A DNA stretch of 64,000 nucleotides from Flagellimonas aequoris. Lineage in GTDB: Bacteria > Bacteroidota > Bacteroidia > Flavobacteriales > Flavobacteriaceae. A program made the position numbers and the translations under genes. The stretch is from the NCBI RefSeq assembly GCF_003584165.1, contig NZ_QXFJ01000030.1, positions 620,001-684,000 on the forward strand, in the 5' to 3' direction. This document shows, one piece after another, positions 53,314 to 62,822 of the stretch (positions are counted from its first letter, which is position 1; every line of letters begins with the position of its first letter). The notes under the pieces are model-generated. The model was not told the DNA's origin. It did no database searches and worked only from the letters and a program-made list of their open reading frames with translations.

Positions 53314-54732
53314 TTACGAATCTGTGTTTTTTGTTTTAACGATCTGTGCCATCAGTTCAGCTTCGGAGACCAATCTTCCGTTGGCGTAAGCATAGGCTTG
53401 CATGTGGCAGATTCCCCTTCTGATGGGTGAAATCAAATCGCACTTAAAAATTAAGGTATCCCCTGGAACCACTTGCTGCTTGAACTTTACGTTGTCAATC
53501 TTCATGAAGAAGGTCAAGTAATTTTCTGGGTCTGGTACGGTGCTTAACACAAGGATTCCCCCTGTTTGGGCCATTGCTTCTACCTGAAGAACTCCAGGCA
53601 TTACGGGTGCTCCAGGAAAGTGCCCTACAAAAAAGGGCTCGTTCATGGTAACGTTTTTGACCCCAACCACGTGGGTGTCTGACAGTTCCAAAATTTTATC
53701 CACCAATAAAAATGGAGACCTGTGTGGCAGCATTTTCATGATTTGGGTCACATCCATCAAGGGCGTTTGGTTCAAATCGTAGGTGGGGACTTTGTTCCGC
53801 TTATCAATCTTGATGATTTTGGAAAGCTTTTTGGCAAATTGGGTATTCACAAAATGCCCTGGTTTATTTGCAATCACTTTACCTCTTATACGGGTCCCCG
53901 CCAAGGCCAGATCTCCAATCACATCCAACAACTTATGGCGTGCCGCTTCATTGGGATAATGTAGCGTCAGGTTATCCAAAATACCATTGGGCTTCACGGA
54001 AAGTTTTTCCTTGTTGAAAGCCTTTTCCAATTTTTTCATGGTAGACTCGGAAATTTCCTTGTCCACATAAACAATGGCATTGTTCAGGTCACCACCTTTG
54101 ATGAGACCATGTTCCAACAACATTTCCAGTTCATGGAGAAAACTGAACGTACGCGCATCCGCTATTTCTTCCTTAAAATCGGACATTTTCTCCAAAGTGG
54201 CATTTTGGGTGCCCAACACTTTTGTTCCAAAATCGACCATGGTGGTCACTTGATAATGATCCGCTGGAATAACGGTGATTTCACTTCCAGTGGTCTCATC
54301 TTTATAGGAAATAACATCTTTTACAATGTATTCTTCACGCTCTTGGTCCTGTTCCACAATGCCTGCTTCTTCCAAAGCCTTTACAAAAAACTTGGAAGAG
54401 CCATCCATGATCGGAGGTTCGGGAGCATCCAATTCTATGAGGACATTGTCGATCTCAAGTCCGACAAGTGCAGCCAAAACGTGCTCAGAGGTATGGATCT
54501 TGACACCGTTCTTCTCCAAATTGGTGCCCCGTTGGGTATTCACCACATAATTGGCATCGGCCTCTATAATGGGTTCGCCCTCCAAATCTATTCTTTTGAA
54601 CGCGTATCCGTGATTTTCCTTTGCAGGCAAAAAACTCATGGTTACATTTTCGCCCGTGTGCAACCCTACTCCCTGTAGCGTTACTTTCTTTTCAATGGTG
54701 CGTTGCTTATTGCTTATTTTGCTCACCTTCAA
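53314..54732 (-). CDS. lpxC-fabZ: Fused LpxC deacetylase / FabZ dehydratase
   Basis: 472 residues. The LpxC half (1-310) has TLQGVGLHTGENVTMSFLPA, the zinc motif in IHTSEHVLAALVG and HKLLDVIGDLALAGTRIRGK; the third zinc-ligand region is PGHFVNTQFAKKL. The FabZ half has MLPHRSPFLLVDKI and the catalytic HFPGAPVMPGVLQVEAMAQ. The fusion is usual in Bacteroidota. It deacetylates the lipid A precursor and dehydrates 3-hydroxyacyl-ACP, so it balances the two uses of that substrate. It overlaps lpxD by 26 bp. Confidence 0.97.
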   Translation of the reverse strand: MKVSKISNKQRTIEKKVTLQGVGLHTGENVTMSFLPAKENHGYAFKRIDLEGEPIIEADANYVVNTQRGTNLEKNGVKIHTSEHVLAALVGLEIDNVLIELDAPEPPIMDGSSKFFVKALEEAGIVEQDQEREEYIVKDVISYKDETTGSEITVIPADHYQVTTMVDFGTKVLGTQNATLEKMSDFKEEIADARTFSFLHELEMLLEHGLIKGGDLNNAIVYVDKEISESTMKKLEKAFNKEKLSVKPNGILDNLTLHYPNEAARHKLLDVIGDLALAGTRIRGKVIANKPGHFVNTQFAKKLSKIIKIDKRNKVPTYDLNQTPLMDVTQIMKMLPHRSPFLLVDKILELSDTHVVGVKNVTMNEPFFVGHFPGAPVMPGVLQVEAMAQTGGILVLSTVPDPENYLTFFMKIDNVKFKQQVVPGDTLIFKCDLISPIRRGICHMQAYAYANGRLVSEAELMAQIVKTKNTDS

Positions 54733-55744
54733 CCTTTTTTTCTATGTTGGAGATTTGATTTACCAGTTTTGGCAAATTTTTGAAATGTACGTATGATTTG
54801 TTGAAGTCCCCGTAATTTAAAGCTGGCGACCCTTGGAGGACTTCGTCGCTTTTAATGTTCCTGCCAATACCGGATTGGGCCTGTATTCTGACCCTATCCC
54901 CTATGGTGATATGGCCAACGATGCCCACTTGACCTCCGATAAGACAATTTTTTCCAATTTTGGTGGAACCTGCAATGCCGGTTTGCGCAGCGATGGCCGT
55001 GTGTTCCCCAATTTCCACATTATGGGCAATCTGAATTTGGTTGTCCAGTTTGACACCTCTTCTTAATATGGTAGAGCCTAAGGTTGCACGATCTATGGTA
55101 GTTCCTGCCCCAACATCCACGTTGTCCTCCAGGATTACGTTACCGGTTTGCGGTACCTTACTATATTCCCCATTGGAATTGGGCGTAAACCCGAACCCAT
55201 CGGCACCGATAATGGCGCCACCATGGATTACACAATTGTTCCCGATAATGGTTTCCGAGTAAATTTTGGCCCCGGCAAATACAATCACATCGTTACCGAT
55301 GTTCACGTTGTCACCGATAAAGACATTGGGATAAATCTTTACATTGTCCCCGATCTTTACATTTTCCCCCAAATAGGAAAAAGCTCCTAAATAGAATCCT
55401 TCCCCGTACGAAGCACTTCCAGATATATAGGAAGGGTTTTCAACCCCTACCTTATTATTCTTCACCTGGTTGTAATACGCCAATAGTTTGGAAAACGATT
55501 TATAGGCATCCTCTACCTTGATCAATGTGGTGGACAAGGTCTGTTCCGGTACAAAGTCTTTGTTCACAATGGTTATGGAGGCCTTTGTAGAGTAGATGTA
55601 GGCTGTATATTTTGGATTGGCCAAAAAGGTCAACGAACCTTTTTCACCTTCTTCGATCTTGGATAATTTATGGACAGCGATTTGAGGATTCCCCTCAATT
55701 TCCCCCTCTAATATTCCGGCAATTTGGGTAGCTGTAAATTTCAT
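54707..55744 (-). CDS. lpxD: UDP-3-O-acylglucosamine N-acyltransferase
   Basis: 345 residues. The N-terminal domain (1-100, KFTATQIAGILEGEIEGNPQ) precedes hexapeptide repeats (YLGENVKIGDNVKIYPNVFI), with the catalytic His in NQIQIAHNVEIGEHT and AAQTGIAGSTKIG. It adds the N-linked acyl chain in lipid A synthesis. It is the first lpx gene, 24 bp behind the HD gene. Confidence 0.95.
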   Translation of the reverse strand: MKFTATQIAGILEGEIEGNPQIAVHKLSKIEEGEKGSLTFLANPKYTAYIYSTKASITIVNKDFVPEQTLSTTLIKVEDAYKSFSKLLAYYNQVKNNKVGVENPSYISGSASYGEGFYLGAFSYLGENVKIGDNVKIYPNVFIGDNVNIGNDVIVFAGAKIYSETIIGNNCVIHGGAIIGADGFGFTPNSNGEYSKVPQTGNVILEDNVDVGAGTTIDRATLGSTILRRGVKLDNQIQIAHNVEIGEHTAIAAQTGIAGSTKIGKNCLIGGQVGIVGHITIGDRVRIQAQSGIGRNIKSDEVLQGSPALNYGDFNKSYVHFKNLPKLVNQISNIEKKVEGEQNKQ

Positions 55745-55767
55745 TGGTGCAAAAGTAACAAAATTTG

Positions 55768-57015
55768 TTAAACAGCTTCCTTAGGGTAACAGCTGTAATA
55801 TTTGGTAACTGTTTTGGAAAGTGCCTTCAGGCTTAGCTGGTCAGATTCCTTGAGCACGTCCGTAATCCTGCCATTCTTTTTAAGAATGTATATGGCCTGC
55901 TGTTTTTGATTGTAGGCCTTGTTCGAGATTTCGCCCTGAAACACAAAGTTAGCGGCTTCTTCAGCTGAAAGATCGTATTTTTGAATGACTCCCGACAACT
56001 TTTCATTCATTTTTTGTGGTTCAACGGGCTGTTTTTTGATCTTGATGTGCAAGAGTCTGCGATCCAATATCATACTACACAATTTGGACAGTACAAAATC
56101 CTCGTGAGACCGCCAGCCTTTCAATGCGCCAAGAATATCCACATCATCCAGTTGGGCAAATGTTTCAAGAATCTCTTTATCAAACGATATGGGTTCATTT
56201 TGTTTCAAAAAAAACAATAAAGGCTTACTGGCTGGTAACATTGTTCCTTGAGCCAATAACAATCTGGCGCGTTGCATAATGCGGACCAACAATTGTTCCG
56301 CAACCAGTCCCGTTTTATGAAGGTAAACCTGCCAGTACATAAATCTCCGGGCCATCAAGAATTTCTCCACCGCATATATGCCTTTCTCTTCCACCACCAA
56401 ATTACCATCGACCACATTCAACATGGAGATGAGCCGTTCGGAATTGATGTTGCCTTCGGTCACTCCGGAGTAGAAACTATCACGTTTTAAGTAATCCAAT
56501 CGGTCCATATCCAATTGACTGGACACCAGTTGGTTCAAAAAAGGTTTAGGATAATCTCCCTTGAAGATTGAAATGGCTACGTCCAACTGTCCATCAAACT
56601 CTTTGTTCAATTCCATCATAAACTGGAGGGAAAGTTTTTCATGACTCAAATCCTTCACCACAAAACCTTCCAAGGCGTGGGAAAAAGGTCCATGGCCAAT
56701 ATCGTGCAGCAAGATGGTACAGAGTAGGCCATTTTCCTCCTCTGGGGTTATCTCAACCTCCTTAACTTTGAGTACTTGAATGGCCTTGGTCATCAAATGC
56801 ATACTTCCCAAAGCATGGTGGAACCTGGTATGATGGGCTCCCGGGTACACCATATAGGACATGCCCATTTGGGATACCCGCCTCAACCTCTGGAAATAAG
56901 GATGGGAAATCAGCCTAAAAATTAGTTCGTTTGGAGTTCCAATAAAACCGTAAATTGGATCGTTAAAAACGTTAAGCTTATTGGTTTTTACCAAGGATTT
57001 TTGTTTTAATGCCAC
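55768..57015 (-). CDS. HD-domain phosphohydrolase
   Basis: 415 residues. The metal motif is H...HD...D: RFHHALGSMHLMTKAIQVL, LLHDIGHGPFSHALEGFV and the downstream Asp of LDMDRLDYLKRDSFYSGVTE, as in dGTPase-like or SAMHD1-like enzymes. It probably hydrolyses a nucleotide substrate. It is divergent from porX, with 15 bp between the starts, so each promoter lies in the other gene. Confidence 0.9.
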   Translation of the reverse strand: MALKQKSLVKTNKLNVFNDPIYGFIGTPNELIFRLISHPYFQRLRRVSQMGMSYMVYPGAHHTRFHHALGSMHLMTKAIQVLKVKEVEITPEEENGLLCTILLHDIGHGPFSHALEGFVVKDLSHEKLSLQFMMELNKEFDGQLDVAISIFKGDYPKPFLNQLVSSQLDMDRLDYLKRDSFYSGVTEGNINSERLISMLNVVDGNLVVEEKGIYAVEKFLMARRFMYWQVYLHKTGLVAEQLLVRIMQRARLLLAQGTMLPASKPLLFFLKQNEPISFDKEILETFAQLDDVDILGALKGWRSHEDFVLSKLCSMILDRRLLHIKIKKQPVEPQKMNEKLSGVIQKYDLSAEEAANFVFQGEISNKAYNQKQQAIYILKKNGRITDVLKESDQLSLKALSKTVTKYYSCYPKEAV

Positions 57016-57030
57016 AAAGATAACTACTAT

Positions 57031-58575
57031 ATGAACAAGATTACAATTCTTTGGGTCGATGATGAGATAGACCTATTAAAACCCCACATACTTTTTCTAG
57101 AAAGTAAGAATTACAAAGTAGTTACCAGTCAAAGTGGCCAGGATGCGCTGGAAGAAATCAGGGGGAATTTTTTCGACATTGTTTTTTTGGATGAGAACAT
57201 GCCGGGACTTTCGGGTCTTGAGACCCTCAACGAGATAAAAAAATATGAACCTTCCATTCCCGTGGTGATGATCACCAAAAGTGAGGAGGAGTACATTATG
57301 GATGAAGCCATTGGGTCTAAGATCGCCGACTATCTCATAAAACCCGTCAACCCCAATCAAATTTTATTGTCGCTGAAGAAAAGCTTGGACAATTCCCGTT
57401 TGGTTTCGGAAAAGACCACCGCCAACTACCAGCAGGAGTTTCGTAAAATAGCCATGGACCTTTCTATGATCAATACCCATGAAGAATGGGCCGAACTCTA
57501 TAAAAAACTGATCTATTGGGAGCTGCAATTGGAGCAGATAGAGGATTCTGGAATGTTCGAGATACTGGAATCCCAAAAGGTGGAGGCCAATTCCCAATTC
57601 AGCAAGTTTGTGGACAAGAACTACAAAAGTTGGTTCAAGGATGGGGATGCCCCCATCATGTCCCATACGCTTTTTAGAAATAAGGTTCAACCTGAGTTGG
57701 AAGGCAACAAGACCTTGATGGTGGTCATAGATAACCTAAGATATGATCAATGGCTGGCTTTTGAGGAGACCCTTTCCATACATTACAAGAAGAAAAACGA
57801 ATCTTCCTATTATAGCATCTTGCCCACCGCCACCCAATATGCCCGTAATGCCCTTTTTTCGGGATTGATGCCCTTGGAAATGGAAAAACGCTATCCCAAT
57901 TGGTGGAAAAACGATACGGATGAAGGCGGCAAGAACCTTTTTGAAGCCGAATTCTTGGGAGAACAATTGAAACGTTTGGGACTTAACCTAAAATGGGAAT
58001 ACCATAAGATCAACAACTTAAAACAAGGGAAACAGCTGGCCCAGAATTTTAGGTCGCAAAAAGAGAACGATCTTACCGTGGTCGTATACAATTTTGTGGA
58101 CATGTTGTCGCATTCCAAGACTGAGATGGATGTAGTGAAGGAACTTGCTTCCAACGACAAGGCCTACCGATCGCTCACGTTGAGCTGGTTCAAGAATTCC
58201 CCTTTGTTGGAGATTATTCAACAGGCGCAGAGTTTGGGAATGAAATTGATATTGACCACAGATCACGGTACCATCAATGTAAAACAGCCATCCAAAGTGA
58301 TCGGCGATCGGGAAACCAGTCTAAACCTTCGGTACAAAACAGGACGCAGCCTAACCTATGAGGACAAAGAGGTGTTGGCCACCAAGAATCCCCAAGAGAT
58401 ACATTTACCCAATATTAATCTGAGCAGTAGTTTCATTTTTGCCAAGAACGACCTGTTCTTTGCATATCCCAACAACTTTAATCACTATGTAAGTTATTAT
58501 CGGAATACGTACCAACATGGTGGGGTTTCTTTGGAAGAAATGATTGTTCCTTTTGTAGTTTTGGAGCCAAAATAG
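57031..58575 (+). CDS. porX: PorX-type response regulator with PglZ (alkaline phosphatase-like) domain
   Basis: 514 residues. The receiver domain (1-120) has the acidic pair VDDEID, the phosphorylated Asp in FDIVFLDENMPGLSG and the Lys in SEEEYIMDEAIGS after VVMITKSEE, with IADYLIKPVNP at the end. The C-terminal PglZ domain has the metal Asp residues in LMVVIDNLRYDQWLAF, YSILPTATQYARNALFSGLM and ILTTDHGTINV. PorX controls the type IX secretion system together with PorY and a sigma factor. The partner PorY is not in the window. Confidence 0.93.
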   Translation: MNKITILWVDDEIDLLKPHILFLESKNYKVVTSQSGQDALEEIRGNFFDIVFLDENMPGLSGLETLNEIKKYEPSIPVVMITKSEEEYIMDEAIGSKIADYLIKPVNPNQILLSLKKSLDNSRLVSEKTTANYQQEFRKIAMDLSMINTHEEWAELYKKLIYWELQLEQIEDSGMFEILESQKVEANSQFSKFVDKNYKSWFKDGDAPIMSHTLFRNKVQPELEGNKTLMVVIDNLRYDQWLAFEETLSIHYKKKNESSYYSILPTATQYARNALFSGLMPLEMEKRYPNWWKNDTDEGGKNLFEAEFLGEQLKRLGLNLKWEYHKINNLKQGKQLAQNFRSQKENDLTVVVYNFVDMLSHSKTEMDVVKELASNDKAYRSLTLSWFKNSPLLEIIQQAQSLGMKLILTTDHGTINVKQPSKVIGDRETSLNLRYKTGRSLTYEDKEVLATKNPQEIHLPNINLSSSFIFAKNDLFFAYPNNFNHYVSYYRNTYQHGGVSLEEMIVPFVVLEPK

Positions 58576-58581
58576 TTCATC

Positions 58582-58998
58582 TTGAAAACAACCTTTCAGT
58601 TATCGGGAATAGATGAAGTGGCCAAAACCTTGTTGGCTTCCGTTCCCAATAAGACCATTTGTTTGTACGGGGAAATGGGTGCAGGCAAAACCACTCTGGT
58701 AAAACAATTGATACATCAACTGGGTGCCGCAGACATTGCCAACAGCCCTACTTTCGGTTTGGTCAATGAATATCATGACAAAAAAGGGAAGCCATTGGCC
58801 TATCATTTTGATTTCTACAGATTGAACGATGAAATGGAAGCTTTGGATATTGGCTTTGAAGATTACCTGAATTCGGAGGCATGGCTTTTTATAGAATGGC
58901 CGGAAAAAGTCAAGTCGCTGCTCCCTAACGACGCTGTAAGTGTTTTATTGCACTTTATCGATGAAAATACACGCTCAATCGAGTTAAATATTTCTTAA
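58582..58998 (+). CDS. tsaE: tRNA threonylcarbamoyladenosine ATPase subunit
   Basis: 138 residues. Walker A is YGEMGAGKTTLVKQL, the switch region is NSPTFGLVNEYHD, and YHFDFYRL is conserved. The start is TTG at 58582. With TsaB and TsaD it makes t6A on ANN-decoding tRNAs. It follows porX by 6 bp, so the two are co-transcribed. Confidence 0.94.
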   Translation: MKTTFQLSGIDEVAKTLLASVPNKTICLYGEMGAGKTTLVKQLIHQLGAADIANSPTFGLVNEYHDKKGKPLAYHFDFYRLNDEMEALDIGFEDYLNSEAWLFIEWPEKVKSLLPNDAVSVLLHFIDENTRSIELNIS

Positions 58999-59122
58999 CG
59001 ATTGATCCCGCTATCTTGAACTCATTCTTTTGCAAAGCAAGTCCGATTCGATAAACCGTTCGGTTTTTACGTTAAAAAACCAATTTTATCGATGAAGTGT
59101 AGGTAGAGTTGAAATATTTTCC

Positions 59123-59130
59123 TACATTTG
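59123..59130 (+). promoter_or_regulatory. -7 element of the small exported peptide gene
   Basis: TACATTTG, an exact TAnnTTTG match, 42 bp before the ATG at 59173. The region 20 bp upstream has no perfect TTG, but TTG at 59109-59111 could be a close-spaced element. Confidence 0.6.
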
Positions 59131-59172
59131 TCTTGTGAATGAATTCATTTATTAACCAAAAACTCTTTTACG

Positions 59173-59301
59173 ATGAACACTAAAAAAGTTTTTTTTGGAT
59201 TACTTGCTGTTGCTTTTTTGGCAATGACCGCTGTTTCTACAATATCTATTGACAAGAAGCAAACAGTAAGTATTGAAAAGTCTAAAATCGTTAAGGTTTA
59301 A
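59173..59301 (+). CDS. 42-residue exported peptide
   Basis: It starts MNTKKVFFGLLAVAFLAMTA and continues VSTISIDKKQTVSIEKSKIV then KV. A basic start, a hydrophobic core and a short-residue site (TAVSTIS) make a signal peptide, leaving a mature basic tail of about 20 residues. It has its own promoter and a strong terminator, so it is a monocistronic gene for a very small product. I know of no function. Confidence 0.75.
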   Translation: MNTKKVFFGLLAVAFLAMTAVSTISIDKKQTVSIEKSKIVKV

Positions 59302-59325
59302 TTAGACTTTCATCCTACAAGTATG

Positions 59326-59356
59326 AATCCCTTTTTTCGAAAAGGGATTTTTTTTT
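59326..59356 (+). terminator. Terminator of the small peptide gene
   Basis: AATCCCTTTT-TTCG-AAAAGGGATT, a perfect 10-bp stem with a UUCG-type tetraloop, followed by seven T. It stands 24 bp after the peptide stop. Confidence 0.92.
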
Positions 59357-59390
59357 ACAATAATCCCAGATTTTTTGAGTTAACAAAGTG

Positions 59391-59936
59391 ATGAGCAAAA
59401 AATCTACGATAAGAAAGCGTTTCATTATAGAAGGGGCTATTGCATTATTTATCGCGATATCTCCCATAATGTTTTATAGCTATAAATACTTACCACAAGA
59501 CGCTACAACTTTAAACATACTGGGAATCACTGTAAATGAAAACAACTTTGGAGACGTAAGCACGGCAATTTACTTTTACTTGAGTAAGGTTGTTCCATTG
59601 CTTCTATTGGTCATTTGGTTCGTAACCTCTAAGAACTGGTGGTATCATGCCATTTTGATTCCAATTTCCATGTACAGTTTTCAGCTGTATACTGTTTTGA
59701 ACTATTCCAATAGCAATCGCATCGATGAAAATGAAATTTTGTATGTGATTGCGGTTACCATGGTGGTGATACCTGTGGTGTATTTCATTAGGATAAAACT
59801 TGTGGATAAACACGTGCATGGGATCGATCTTGATGCCATGGACACCGAACTGCAGATATTAAAGGAAAAAGAGGAGTTGAGAAAGGAAAGGGAGAAATTG
59901 GAGGAACGCCAAAAAACCCTTTCGAAAAAAATGTAA
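59391..59936 (+). CDS. Unknown membrane protein with C-terminal coiled coil
   Basis: 181 residues from the ATG opening MSKKSTIRKRFIIEGAIALF. Four hydrophobic segments: about 10-28, 62-80 (STAIYFYLSKVVPLLLLVIW), 84-103 (WWYHAILIPISMYSFQLYTV) and 117-136 (LYVIAVTMVVIPVVYFIRIK). The tail is a strong charged helix (ELQILKEKEELRKEREKLEE). Family not recognised. It precedes ald on the same strand. Confidence 0.75.
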   Translation: MSKKSTIRKRFIIEGAIALFIAISPIMFYSYKYLPQDATTLNILGITVNENNFGDVSTAIYFYLSKVVPLLLLVIWFVTSKNWWYHAILIPISMYSFQLYTVLNYSNSNRIDENEILYVIAVTMVVIPVVYFIRIKLVDKHVHGIDLDAMDTELQILKEKEELRKEREKLEERQKTLSKKM

Positions 59937-59982
59937 ATTTGTTCCATTACCAATTTCGGAATGTTGAACACTTTTGCCATAT

Positions 59983-61182
59983 ATGAACCAACCGTCCTCC
60001 CCATTTAGCAAACAGCAATTGTTGCCCCAAGAAGAAACCTTGGAGGTCATCAAACAAAAAGGGGAACTCTACATAGGCATTCCCAAAGAAAACCAATATC
60101 AGGAAAAACGAATTTGTCTTACGCCGGATGCCGTGAACGCTATTACGGCACATGGCCACCGTGTGTTGATAGAATCTGGTGCAGGGGATGCCGCCAATTT
60201 TTCGGATATTGAATATACCAATGCTGGGGCCGAAATCACCCGGGATACCAAAAAGATATTTTCCTGCCCCATTATACTAAAGGTAGAACCCCCTACCCTC
60301 ACCGAAATAGATTTCATCAACCCACAGACCATTGTCATTTCTGCCCTGCAGATCAAAACACAACGGAAAGAATATATTGAGGCCCTTGCCAAAAAACGGC
60401 TTACTGCCATTGCATTTGAGTTTATAAAGGATGAGGATGGCAATTATCCTGCTGTTCGTTCCTTGAGCGAGATTGCTGGGATTTCCTCGATTTTGATTGC
60501 CTCGGAATTGATGGCCAACACCAATAAAGGCAACGGTTTGATGTTTGGCAACATCAGTGGGGTTCCACCTGTGGAAGTGGTCATCATCGGTGCGGGCACC
60601 GTGGGTGAGTTTGCCGCACGTTCGGCATTGGGGTTAGGAGCCAACGTGAAAGTGTTTGATAACTCCATCAGTAAGTTGAGGAGTTTGCAGACCAATTTGA
60701 ACCGAACCCTTTATACCTCCACCATTCAACCTAAAAACCTGATTAAATCCCTAAAACGTTGTGATGTGGCCATTGGTGCTACCCGCGGCAAGGACCGGTC
60801 CCCTGTGGTGGTTTCCAATACCATGGTGGAACACATGAAAAAGGGGGCGGTGATCATCGATGTGAGTATCGATATGGGCGGTTGTTTTGAAACTTCTGAG
60901 GTCACTACGCATACGAAACCGACGTTTGAAAAATATGGGGTTACACATTATTGTGTTCCCAATATTCCCTCCAGATACCCCAGGACTTCATCCGTATCCA
61001 TCAGCAATATCTTCACTCCGTATCTATTAAAAATTGGTGAAGAGGGAGGTTTGGAACATTCCCTACGGTTCGATAAAGGTCTACGCAATGGACTGTATAT
61101 GTACCACGGTATCTTGACCAATAAATCGGTTGGTGATTGGTTCGGGATGAGTTATAACGACATTAATTTTCTTATTTTTTAG
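59983..61182 (+). CDS. ald: Alanine dehydrogenase
   Basis: About 399 residues from the ATG at 59983 (MNQPSSPF); a TTG 9 bp upstream is also possible, and -7-like CACTTTTG lies just before. The N-terminal domain has YIGIPKENQYQEKRICLTPD and ALQIKTQRKEYIEALAKKRL; the NAD-binding domain has VVIIGAGTVGEFAARSALGL. It interconverts alanine and pyruvate with NAD. The length is above the usual 370 owing to an extended N-terminus of about 30 residues. Confidence 0.9.
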   Translation: MNQPSSPFSKQQLLPQEETLEVIKQKGELYIGIPKENQYQEKRICLTPDAVNAITAHGHRVLIESGAGDAANFSDIEYTNAGAEITRDTKKIFSCPIILKVEPPTLTEIDFINPQTIVISALQIKTQRKEYIEALAKKRLTAIAFEFIKDEDGNYPAVRSLSEIAGISSILIASELMANTNKGNGLMFGNISGVPPVEVVIIGAGTVGEFAARSALGLGANVKVFDNSISKLRSLQTNLNRTLYTSTIQPKNLIKSLKRCDVAIGATRGKDRSPVVVSNTMVEHMKKGAVIIDVSIDMGGCFETSEVTTHTKPTFEKYGVTHYCVPNIPSRYPRTSSVSISNIFTPYLLKIGEEGGLEHSLRFDKGLRNGLYMYHGILTNKSVGDWFGMSYNDINFLIF

Positions 61183-61187
61183 GGTAG

Positions 61188-61562
61188 ATGGAGTTTTTAA
61201 AGCGATTGGGATGGTACTTGGTAGGATTGTCCATTGGATTGGTATTCTTGGTTTTCTTCTTAAAGAAAAAGTCTGGTGAGGAAGGCATCGATTTTTGCTA
61301 CCTGCCCAACTGTAGGGTACTCAAGAACATGAGGTCTAAATCTTTGACTTTTGGAGAGGCATTGCCTGAAGCCTACCGGGACACAACGCTAATCTTAAAA
61401 TTCTTGACGGATGGTGATGTGGATTTTGGCAAGAGCGATACCAAATCTGAACCTTGTAAAACGTATGTGGTTTCACATGAAGTGGATGGAAAACCATTGG
61501 TACTTCAAATCAAAAATTGCAAAGAATCCATAGTTGTGGAAAATATAGAAACTTTGGATTAA
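61188..61562 (+). CDS. DUF4258-type single-pass membrane protein
   Basis: 124 residues. One N-terminal membrane segment (LGWYLVGLSIGLVFLVFFLK) is followed by a small soluble domain with CYLPNCRVLKNM and CKTYVVSHEVDGKPLVLQI, the DUF4258-like pattern. It starts 5 bp after ald, so they share a transcript. Its stop overlaps the proline dehydrogenase stop by 4 bp. Confidence 0.8.
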   Translation: MEFLKRLGWYLVGLSIGLVFLVFFLKKKSGEEGIDFCYLPNCRVLKNMRSKSLTFGEALPEAYRDTTLILKFLTDGDVDFGKSDTKSEPCKTYVVSHEVDGKPLVLQIKNCKESIVVENIETLD

Positions 61563-62731
61563 TCCTCCAACTTCCTACGCTTCCGTTCCTTTTGCAGCAA
61601 GGCCAGTTCCCTAGAGGTTTGCCCTGCTACGGACGTGTTCTCCTCTGCCCTTCTGATCAAATAGGGCATTACATCCTTCACCGGACCGTAGGGTACATAT
61701 TTAACTGCATTGTATCCGGCGGCGGTTAAGTTGTAGGTGATATGATCGCTCATCCCGAACAATTGCCCGAACCAAACCCTTGGATCATTGGGTTCTAGTC
61801 CTTTATTTTCCATTACATCAATCAACTTATGGCAGCTTTGTTCGTTATGGGTTCCCGCAAAAACATTGAAACAGTCCAAATGGTCCATGAGGTAGGTGAT
61901 GGCTGCATCGAAATTTTGATCGGTTTCCTGTTTATTATTGCAAATAGGGGTTTTATATCCTTTTTCCTGTGCACGTTCGTTTTCCTTTTCCATATAGGCA
62001 CCGCGAACCACCTTGGCCCCTACTTTAAAGCCTTCTTCATTGGCAAGGGCATGTAATTTTTTAATGTAATCCAGTCTATCCCATCGGTACATCTGGAACG
62101 TATTGAAAACAATGGCCTTTTCTTTGTTGTATTTGCGCATCATCTCCAAGGCAAGGTCATCGGCAGCTTGCTGCATCCAACTTTCCTCGGCGTCGATCAA
62201 TAAGGCCACATCAAGATCATGGGCCTTTTTGCAGACTTTTTCATATCGGTTCACGATCCTGTCCCATGCCTCGGTTTCTTCACTGGTCAAATCAAGACCA
62301 ATGCTCATTTTTTCGAACAATTTCATGCGTCCAAAACCGGTGGGTTTGAATACGGCAAAAGGGATAGCGTCCTTTTCCTTGACAAAATCCAAGATTTCCA
62401 GCGTTTTCTGCAATGCAAAATCAAATTGATTATCCACTTCCTTGCCCTCTGCGGAATAATCCAAAATGGAACAGACTCCTTTTTCGTACATTTTATCTAT
62501 GATCGGCAGACAGTCTTCTTCATTCACTCCCCCGCAAAAATGGTCAAAAACAGTGGCCCTGATCAATCCATCAACAGGTAAATGGGCCTTGATGGCAAAA
62601 TTGGTCACGGCGGTACCAATCCTGACCAAAGGTTCACTGGCGATCATTTTGAACAAAAAGTAGGCGCGCTCCAGTTGGGAGTCGGATTTCAGCTCAAAAG
62701 CTATTGCGGTATTCTCAAAATTAGGTTGCAT
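61559..62731 (-). CDS. Proline dehydrogenase
   Basis: 390 residues from the ATG opening MQPNFENTAIAFELKSDSQL; an in-frame ATG at 62836 would overlap aroB. FAD and substrate motifs of the PutA/PRODH barrel: DGLIRATVFDHFCGG, PFAVFKPTGFGRM, DVALLIDAEESWMQ, VVRGAYMEKENERAQEKGY and VFAGTHNEQSCHKL. It oxidises proline to P5C. It is divergent from aroB, 91 bp away. Confidence 0.94.
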   Translation of the reverse strand: MQPNFENTAIAFELKSDSQLERAYFLFKMIASEPLVRIGTAVTNFAIKAHLPVDGLIRATVFDHFCGGVNEEDCLPIIDKMYEKGVCSILDYSAEGKEVDNQFDFALQKTLEILDFVKEKDAIPFAVFKPTGFGRMKLFEKMSIGLDLTSEETEAWDRIVNRYEKVCKKAHDLDVALLIDAEESWMQQAADDLALEMMRKYNKEKAIVFNTFQMYRWDRLDYIKKLHALANEEGFKVGAKVVRGAYMEKENERAQEKGYKTPICNNKQETDQNFDAAITYLMDHLDCFNVFAGTHNEQSCHKLIDVMENKGLEPNDPRVWFGQLFGMSDHITYNLTAAGYNAVKYVPYGPVKDVMPYLIRRAEENTSVAGQTSRELALLQKERKRRKLED

Positions 62732-62822
62732 TATTTGTGTTCCAATTAAAGATTCAAATATAAGTACGGAATCCATAACCTTATCCATAAAATAATCTTT
62801 ATTTAGCAGTGAAATTTGAATT

